IMG/VR virus record: IMGVR_UViG_3300020392_000070
Coordinates: 1-26,125 of that record
DNA from: a virus
Strand: one strand, 5' to 3'
Length of the DNA stretch: 26,125 bases
Under the pieces are notes generated by a model. It was given only the letters and a program-made list of their open reading frames with translations. It made no database searches and was not told where the DNA came from. The translations under genes and the position numbers were made by a program. Below, piece by piece: positions 22,064-26,125 of the stretch (positions are counted from its first letter, which is position 1; each line of letters begins with the position of its first letter).

Positions 22064-22651
22064 ATGCGAATAGACGAAGTAATAGTAAAAGAAATAAGCC
22101 AGCAACAGCAAGATGCTTTAAAGCAGATGCGTGATATTCACGTGCAACGTAGAATGAAAGGCATTGGTACAGATACCAGTACTTACGGTTCGCAAATTGG
22201 ACAATCTGTTGGTACAGATGTGGAAGTAGGCGACTTAACCAACGTTGCTAGAGCAGGAACAAAAGATACTGACATTGCAAAACAGGATACTAATAAAAAA
22301 TCAGATGGCAAAAAAGACACAAGTAAACAGGCCACTGACGTAACTCCGACTTCTGCACAATTGAGAAGAGATGCTCAAACTCAAACATTAAGAGGTAAAA
22401 GCAGAGGCATGGCAAGAAGCGATGAGCCAGGTGGTGGTAGAGTTGGTGCTGATGGTAGAAAATTAAAACATCAAAGATATTATTCAGATCAACCATCCGA
22501 TTTACAAGATTATGATTCTATTATACCCGATTTTATCAATCTAAACAAAATGGGCAAAACTGCTAAAAAATATGCATCTAATTTTGTCCGAGACCCTTCA
22601 AAAACTATGGCGGACCTACGTTATAAATTCAAAGATTTACTTCAAAAGTAA
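22064..22651 (+). CDS. Hydrophilic, probably disordered late protein (195 aa)
   Basis: N-terminus MRIDEVIVKE|ISQQQQDALK is close to that of the 19097 protein (MKINEVVIFE) and looks like a capsid-targeting peptide. The middle (~45-130) is low-complexity, with Gly, Thr, Asp, Lys and Gln (GTDTSTYGSQIGQSVGTDV and similar), ending with Arg/Gly-rich sequence. The C-terminus is basic and helical (KTAKKYASNFVRDPSKTMAD). The late box at 22051 sits 5 nt before ATG with no RBS. Unknown function; a DNA-associated internal head protein is plausible. Confidence 0.65.
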   Translation: MRIDEVIVKEISQQQQDALKQMRDIHVQRRMKGIGTDTSTYGSQIGQSVGTDVEVGDLTNVARAGTKDTDIAKQDTNKKSDGKKDTSKQATDVTPTSAQLRRDAQTQTLRGKSRGMARSDEPGGGRVGADGRKLKHQRYYSDQPSDLQDYDSIIPDFINLNKMGKTAKKYASNFVRDPSKTMADLRYKFKDLLQK

Positions 22652-22659
22652 ACATTTTT

Positions 22660-22667
22660 GATAAATA
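22660..22667 (+). promoter_or_regulatory. Late promoter GATAAATA, cassette 1
   Basis: Lies in TTTTGATAAATAAAAGTAAC (22656-22675), a 20-nt sequence repeated exactly at 23146-23165. The leader is about 40 nt, with AGGAG at 22698-22702, 6 nt before ATG 22709. Confidence 0.7.
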
Positions 22668-22708
22668 AAAGTAACTAAGCAGAAATGCAAATTAAATAGG
22701 AGATTAAA

Positions 22709-23086
22709 ATGGCATTAGTAGGACTAAGTCAAGCAAATCCAAACAGAGTAGATGAAGAAAAATTCTTCATTGGAAAAAACCTTACATTTATTGACGTAGA
22801 CTTTGGCGCGGCTGTAAACGGTTCATTAGGACCAGCAGGTGCAGTTGAGGCAGTATTTGAAGCAATTCAAGGTGAAGGTTTTAACATCTTAGGTCATGGC
22901 GCACTTCACAGCACAAACGCAAATATGAGTTTTATGCTTGAAGGTGAGTATGGTGCAGATACATATGATGGTTCAAACAGTGAAACAGTAGCGGCTCACT
23001 TAGAGGACGTAATCATTGCATTAGGTACAGTTGATTCAATCAACTTGGCATCAGCAACAGTTGCCGCAAAAACCTTTGTACTATAA
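22709..23086 (+). CDS. Small probable virion protein, cassette 1 (125 aa)
   Basis: Starts MALVGLSQANPNRVDEEKFF. The composition is Gly/Ala/Asn-rich and beta-like (FIDVDFGAAVNGSLGPAGAV, GHGALHSTNANMSFMLEGEY), without Cys and with few basic residues, typical of abundant virion proteins. It ends LASATVAAKTFVL. It has its own late promoter, strong RBS and strong terminator, so it is probably a highly made single-gene transcript. A decoration, tail-tube or neck component is possible; no family is recognised. Confidence 0.75.
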   Translation: MALVGLSQANPNRVDEEKFFIGKNLTFIDVDFGAAVNGSLGPAGAVEAVFEAIQGEGFNILGHGALHSTNANMSFMLEGEYGADTYDGSNSETVAAHLEDVIIALGTVDSINLASATVAAKTFVL

Positions 23087-23110
23087 GATTTGTAGACAAT
23101 TTTCAAAATA

Positions 23111-23139
23111 AAAGAGGGCGACCAGATCGCCCTTTTTTT
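23111..23139 (+). terminator. Intrinsic terminator after cassette 1
   Basis: AGGGCGA (23115-23121), 5-nt loop CCAGA and TCGCCCT (23127-23133), followed by a run of T (to 23139). A-U extension of the stem is possible at 23111-23114. A classic GC stem with U-tract in otherwise AT-rich DNA. Confidence 0.9.
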
Positions 23140-23149
23140 ATGACGTTTT

Positions 23150-23157
23150 GATAAATA
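23150..23157 (+). promoter_or_regulatory. Late promoter GATAAATA, cassette 2
   Basis: Second copy of TTTTGATAAATAAAAGTAAC (23146-23165). The leader is about 54 nt and contains the AT dyad AATAATTTTAAATTATT (23171-23187) and AGGAG (23201-23205), 6 nt before ATG 23212. Confidence 0.7.
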
Positions 23158-23211
23158 AAAGTAACCAAGTAATAATTTTAAATTATTACACACGAATAGT
23201 AGGAGATTAAC

Positions 23212-23556
23212 ATGGCATTAATTAATGGAATCGGAAGAGCAGGCGGTGCCGTCGCTAACGACCAGATGTTAACCGCAGAACTTAATCATTTTATTGTAGC
23301 GGCTGGAACAGGTGTTGATTTAACTGATTTTGGTTACACCAATGGGGCTTTAGATGCCGGCGAGAAGGCAGTATTTGCTTTAATGAGCGTCGCAAACCCA
23401 GTAATCATTTCACCACATGCTTCTAACACAAGAATCATGTATTACTCAACAGAAGTACCAGGTGTAACTGCAACTTCACTGCAAACAGCCTTACAGGCTT
23501 CAGGTGGAAACCTAGCAAACGCAACAGTTACAGCAGGAGCATTAGCAGTAGTATAA
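23212..23556 (+). CDS. Small probable virion protein, cassette 2 (114 aa)
   Basis: Starts MALINGIGRAGGAVANDQML. Rich in Ala, Gly, Thr and Val with beta-strand pattern (ELNHFIVAAGTGVDLTDFGY, VANPVIISPHASNTRIMYYS) and ends LANATVTAGALAVV, similar in spirit to the end of the 22709 protein (LASATVAAKTFVL). Codon use is slightly more GC-rich than neighbours (GCC, GCG, GTC). It is probably a small capsid or tail surface protein and may be a distant paralogue of the preceding gene. It is flanked by its own promoter and terminator, implying high late expression. Confidence 0.75.
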   Translation: MALINGIGRAGGAVANDQMLTAELNHFIVAAGTGVDLTDFGYTNGALDAGEKAVFALMSVANPVIISPHASNTRIMYYSTEVPGVTATSLQTALQASGGNLANATVTAGALAVV

Positions 23557-23582
23557 TAAAATAAGTTCAAATTAACTTTTTT

Positions 23583-23610
23583 AAACCCCCTTTTCGAAGG
23601 GGGTTTTTTT
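23583..23610 (+). terminator. Strong terminator with TTCG tetraloop after cassette 2
   Basis: CCCCCTT (23586-23592), loop TTCG and AAGGGGG (23597-23603), followed by seven T (23604-23610). A-U pairs can extend the stem. The UUCG loop is a stable tetraloop sequence (here closed by U-A rather than the most stable C-G). Confidence 0.92.
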
Positions 23611-23647
23611 ATGGCTTTAAAAATAAATCATAATATACAGCGAAAAT

Positions 23648-23655
23648 GATAAATA
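23648..23655 (+). promoter_or_regulatory. Late promoter GATAAATA for 23684 operon
   Basis: GATAAATA is followed by CGGAG (23674-23678), 5 nt before ATG 23684. Conventional late layout with a leader of about 20 nt. Confidence 0.65.
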
Positions 23656-23683
23656 TGCTATAACAGGAACACACGGAGACATT

Positions 23684-24088
23684 ATGGCACAGACAAAAGC
23701 AGGTGGGTTAGTAACTTCAAGTGAAACACTAACAGGAGATGTAGAATTTTTTACACTCTTTACCACAGTAGACATAACTGCCACATCAAATTTTACAGAC
23801 AATACACAAAAAGATTTTGAAAGTGTAGTACAGGTTATTAGTTTGAGAGCACAACCTATGCTTATGAACACACCTATAGTAGTAGACGGTACTTCGGCAG
23901 GACTAGAAGACTACGGTGCACCAACTTTAACTGGTGCGGGTTGGGTGTTTAAATTTGCATTTGAAAGACAAGGTGCTCATACACTAGACACATTGAAAGA
24001 CGAACTAAATGGTATCGTTTTAAATGGCGGTACAATTGATACAAAAAGTTCCAAAAATATGGAATTTTCTAAACAGGATGTATTGTAA
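23684..24088 (+). CDS. Probable virion structural protein (134 aa)
   Basis: Starts MAQTKAGGLVTSSETLTGDV. It has many Thr/Ser/Val beta segments (EFFTLFTTVDITATSNFTDN, ESVVQVISLRAQPMLMNTPI) and a mid-protein GAPTLTGAGWVFKFAFERQG. No signal peptide or catalytic motif is seen. Late promoter and composition suggest a small virion component. TAATG overlap couples it to the XhlA-like gene. No family is recognised. Confidence 0.7.
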   Translation: MAQTKAGGLVTSSETLTGDVEFFTLFTTVDITATSNFTDNTQKDFESVVQVISLRAQPMLMNTPIVVDGTSAGLEDYGAPTLTGAGWVFKFAFERQGAHTLDTLKDELNGIVLNGGTIDTKSSKNMEFSKQDVL

Positions 24089-24330
24089 TGGCAGACAAAA
24101 AATTAGATAAAAAACCATCAGAGCAATTATATGCAAATGAACCCGATTTAAAAACTCAAGTTATAGCAGACATGCTTAGAATCGAGCAGGTAACTACTGA
24201 GATAAAAGAATTTAAAGTTGAAGTAAAAGAACATTTTGCAAAAATTGAAAATTGGTTAGTAGGCATTATGGCAGGTGTATTTGCTACAATGTCAAGTTTG
24301 ATAATAGCATTAATATTTAAGTTATTTTAA
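24088..24330 (+). CDS. Coiled-coil plus C-terminal membrane protein (XhlA-like)
   Basis: 80 aa: a charged N-terminus, a heptad-like helix (RIEQVTTEIKEFKVEVKEHF, residues 31-50), then one C-terminal transmembrane span (WLVGIMAGVFATMSSLIIAL, 56-75) ending IFKLF. This is the layout of XhlA-type haemolysin/holin-associated proteins. In a T4-like phage it might take part in lysis or in membrane anchoring of the prohead or virion. It is co-transcribed with virion genes. No endolysin is adjacent, so a lysis role is only suggestive. Confidence 0.55.
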   Translation: MADKKLDKKPSEQLYANEPDLKTQVIADMLRIEQVTTEIKEFKVEVKEHFAKIENWLVGIMAGVFATMSSLIIALIFKLF

Positions 24331-24331
24331 A

Positions 24332-24610
24332 ATGAGAATAGTTGAAGTAGAAGGAGTAATGGAGGCCAAAATGGTCTGGGCAAAGCGAGGCAAGAAGATT
24401 GTCCGTAAAGTCAGATGCACAAGTGGCCCACGTAAAGGCAGAATGGTGTCTAACGCCGGCCAATGCTCTAAACCTATCAACTTAAAAAAACGTATGACGC
24501 TCAAAAAAACAAGAGCAAGAATGGGTAGAAGGATGGCTAGAAAAGCCGCTAGAACCAAAAGAAGAAATCCGGTGAGTAAAAGAGTTGCAAGGTTGAATAG
24601 AAGACGATGA
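24332..24610 (+). CDS. Very basic Arg/Lys-rich late protein (92 aa)
   Basis: N-terminus MRIVEVEGVME|AKMVWAKRG has the same style as MRIDEV.../MKINEV..., with V-M-E then A as a candidate prohead-protease site. The remainder is strongly cationic: KKIVRKVRCTSGPRKGRMVS with two Cys (in RCTSG and GQCSK), then LKKRMTLKKTRARMGRRMAR and ending LNRRR. Such a charge implies binding to packaged DNA, like an internal head or histone-like protein. I recall similar basic proteins in marine T4-like phages. ATGA overlap with the next gene (24607-24610). Confidence 0.75.
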   Translation: MRIVEVEGVMEAKMVWAKRGKKIVRKVRCTSGPRKGRMVSNAGQCSKPINLKKRMTLKKTRARMGRRMARKAARTKRRNPVSKRVARLNRRR

Positions 24611-26125
24611 AGTTAAAAGACCTATACGAATATAATAAAGGAATACAAGATCCTAATTCTAATGCAAGTCAGTCTAAAGACGATGATGCAATGGAGCCAA
24701 TGACTCCTGAAGAAGAAAGAGAAGCGAAGAAAAGTATAAAGCAATTCAAAATTGCAGGTATAAATGTTACTAACCCTAACATGATGGCAAAAGGCTTATC
24801 AAATGTTACCCAAGGTAAGAAACAAACTCCACAACAAGTAAAACAAGCCGATCCTGTTTCTGGTGTACTTGCAAAAATAATATCTAAAAAAGAAAACAAA
24901 CCTTTAAAAATGAGGTTGATGAACATATTCAAACAAGTTCAACAAGGCGATTTAGAAGAAAGTACATTAGCAAAAAAAATATTAAGAAAACTAACAGGTA
25001 AAAAGCCATTAACAAAAATTAAAAAAAGATCCAAACTGCTTAAAGAAGCAGATCCTTTACTATTTGAAATCAACTTTAATCAACGTAGTGTAGCACAGGA
25101 GGCTCTACAGGCTGATATTAGATGTGGTTTTGAGGCAGAAACATTTTGGTTTAGAGCAGAAGGTGGCGGAAGAGTCGACGATATAGACAATATGAGTGTT
25201 GGTGACGTTGAATACGAATACGGTGATTTACCAGATCAAGCATATTCAGATTATAACGATTGGGTTATGGAAAAGGGCATAGACGAATATTTGCCAGACA
25301 TCATAGCCAATTGGGTAGAAGAAAACAGAGACGAAGATTGGGCAATACAAGATTTTATGAGTTCAGACACCGCTCCTACAGATGAAGCGGTAGAAGAATA
25401 TAGAGATGAATTTAAAGAACAAGACCCAACTGAATATGAAAATCGTGAAGAAGACGGTTGGGATATAGACAACTGGACTAGAGATCTAATCAACACAGAA
25501 TACGAATCAGAATATGTAGACTTTCTTTATGACGTAGGGCAGGAAGAAGATCAATTAAGAGATGATGCTGTGGCAGAAGCCGAATCCGATTACTCAATGG
25601 ACGAATGGATTAGTAATGATTGGTACAGTATGAGTTCATTCTTAGATGATTATGGCTATGATTATCCTACTGAAGGAGGCGGAGTTGATGATGTAGCAGA
25701 CATTTTTAATCAGTGGATCAAAAACGACAGTATGTTTAAAGGATATCCTGAAACTGGTGAGTATGGAGAAACTGGAACAACAGATGGCTGGGCAGTTGAA
25801 ACTGATAGTAGTATTGATCCAGATGAAGGTGCAGGTGCTGAACTTATATCACCTGTATATGATACACCAGCAGATATGTTAAAAGATATGAAAAGTCTTT
25901 TTGATTGGAATGATCAAGAAGAAGAGTTTGGCACAAACAATTCAACAGGATTACATGTTACTATGAGTTGGCAAGGCGAAGGTCGAGATGAACCAAACAA
26001 ATTAAAAATGGCACTTCTTGTAGGCGACCAATACTTACTTGGTGAATTTGATAGACTCAAAAATAGTTATACTAAAAGCCAATACAACATATTACTTAAA
26101 TCTGCAGAGGGTATGAAAAGAGGCG
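24607..26125 (+). CDS. Amidoligase-like late protein (partial, runs off right edge)
   Basis: Open from ATG 24607 to the window end (506 codons, no stop). The N-terminus MKLKDLYE|YNKG may be another capsid-targeting peptide (L-Y-E). Residues 1-~150 are basic and probably disordered. Then come amidoligase (glutamine-synthetase-like COOH-NH2 ligase) motifs: CGFEAETFWF (173-182), WAVETDSSI (395-403), AELISPVYDT (411-420) and NSTGLHVTMSW (445-455). In the family these read roughly FGVEIE...W.V..DSS....ELVSP....STGLHVHV. Between the first two lies an acidic insertion of about 215 residues, rich in Asp, Glu, Trp and Tyr. Amidoligases join a carboxylate to an amine using ATP. The substrate is unknown. 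Confidence 0.75.
   Translation, partial: MKLKDLYEYNKGIQDPNSNASQSKDDDAMEPMTPEEEREAKKSIKQFKIAGINVTNPNMMAKGLSNVTQGKKQTPQQVKQADPVSGVLAKIISKKENKPLKMRLMNIFKQVQQGDLEESTLAKKILRKLTGKKPLTKIKKRSKLLKEADPLLFEINFNQRSVAQEALQADIRCGFEAETFWFRAEGGGRVDDIDNMSVGDVEYEYGDLPDQAYSDYNDWVMEKGIDEYLPDIIANWVEENRDEDWAIQDFMSSDTAPTDEAVEEYRDEFKEQDPTEYENREEDGWDIDNWTRDLINTEYESEYVDFLYDVGQEEDQLRDDAVAEAESDYSMDEWISNDWYSMSSFLDDYGYDYPTEGGGVDDVADIFNQWIKNDSMFKGYPETGEYGETGTTDGWAVETDSSIDPDEGAGAELISPVYDTPADMLKDMKSLFDWNDQEEEFGTNNSTGLHVTMSWQGEGRDEPNKLKMALLVGDQYLLGEFDRLKNSYTKSQYNILLKSAEGMKRG

Overview
The window is a dense, AT-rich stretch of a T4-like (tevenvirus-type) myovirus genome, most probably a marine phage of a SAR11-like or cyanobacteria-associated host. 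The evidence is an almost complete T4 replication/recombination set: terminase large subunit C-terminus, gp32, UvsX, a UvsY-like protein, UvsW, gp61 primase and gp41 helicase. They are interleaved with marine-phage accessory genes: MetK, Apt, two MazG-like proteins, a kinase-nucleotidyltransferase fusion and a sulfotransferase. Host identity is inference; no photosynthesis genes, tRNAs, integrase or IS elements were seen. All genes but one lie on the plus strand, usually with ATGA or TAATG overlaps.

Layout. 1-632 is the terminase nuclease domain and 655-1890 an unknown gene with a late promoter. A hairpin and a strong sigma70-type promoter (1943-1971) start an early block: gp32, a structured intergenic RNA, an SGNH hydrolase, uvsX, a small acidic protein, a uvsY-like gene, an unknown gene and uvsW. 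A second sigma70-type promoter (7973-8000) starts 8019-14661: two unknown proteins, the kinase-nucleotidyltransferase, MazG-like 1, a tiny membrane peptide, metK, a GIY-YIG-like gene, apt, a gp62-like candidate, a zinc-finger protein, a small protein, MazG-like 2 and a miniature DnaE-like protein. A lone minus-strand gene (14641-15012) converges on this block, and divergent late promoters lie at 15013-15062. Two late genes follow (a structural protein and a sulfotransferase). A third sigma70-type promoter (16403-16431) drives gp61-gp41.

From 18815 to the right edge is a late region marked by NATAAATA boxes (the T4 gp55-type late promoter). It holds a set of proteins with short, similar N-termini that resemble T4 capsid-targeting peptides. 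These include a KxDG nucleotidyltransferase/ligase-like protein, a very basic protein and, running off the right edge, a protein with amidoligase (glutamine-synthetase-like COOH-NH2 ligase) motifs. The region also contains two small virion-type genes in near-identical promoter/RBS/terminator cassettes and an XhlA-like coiled-coil plus membrane protein.

The most interesting candidates are: (1) late promoters placed exactly 5 nt before an ATG at three genes and probably a fourth, predicting leaderless late mRNAs; (2) a possible packaged enzyme set (ligase-like plus amidoligase) in the late region; (3) a 191-aa shrunken DnaE polymerase core; and (4) a possible sulfation route (APS-kinase-like/nucleotidyltransferase plus sulfotransferase). 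All functional assignments rest on motif reading by eye; no database search was run.
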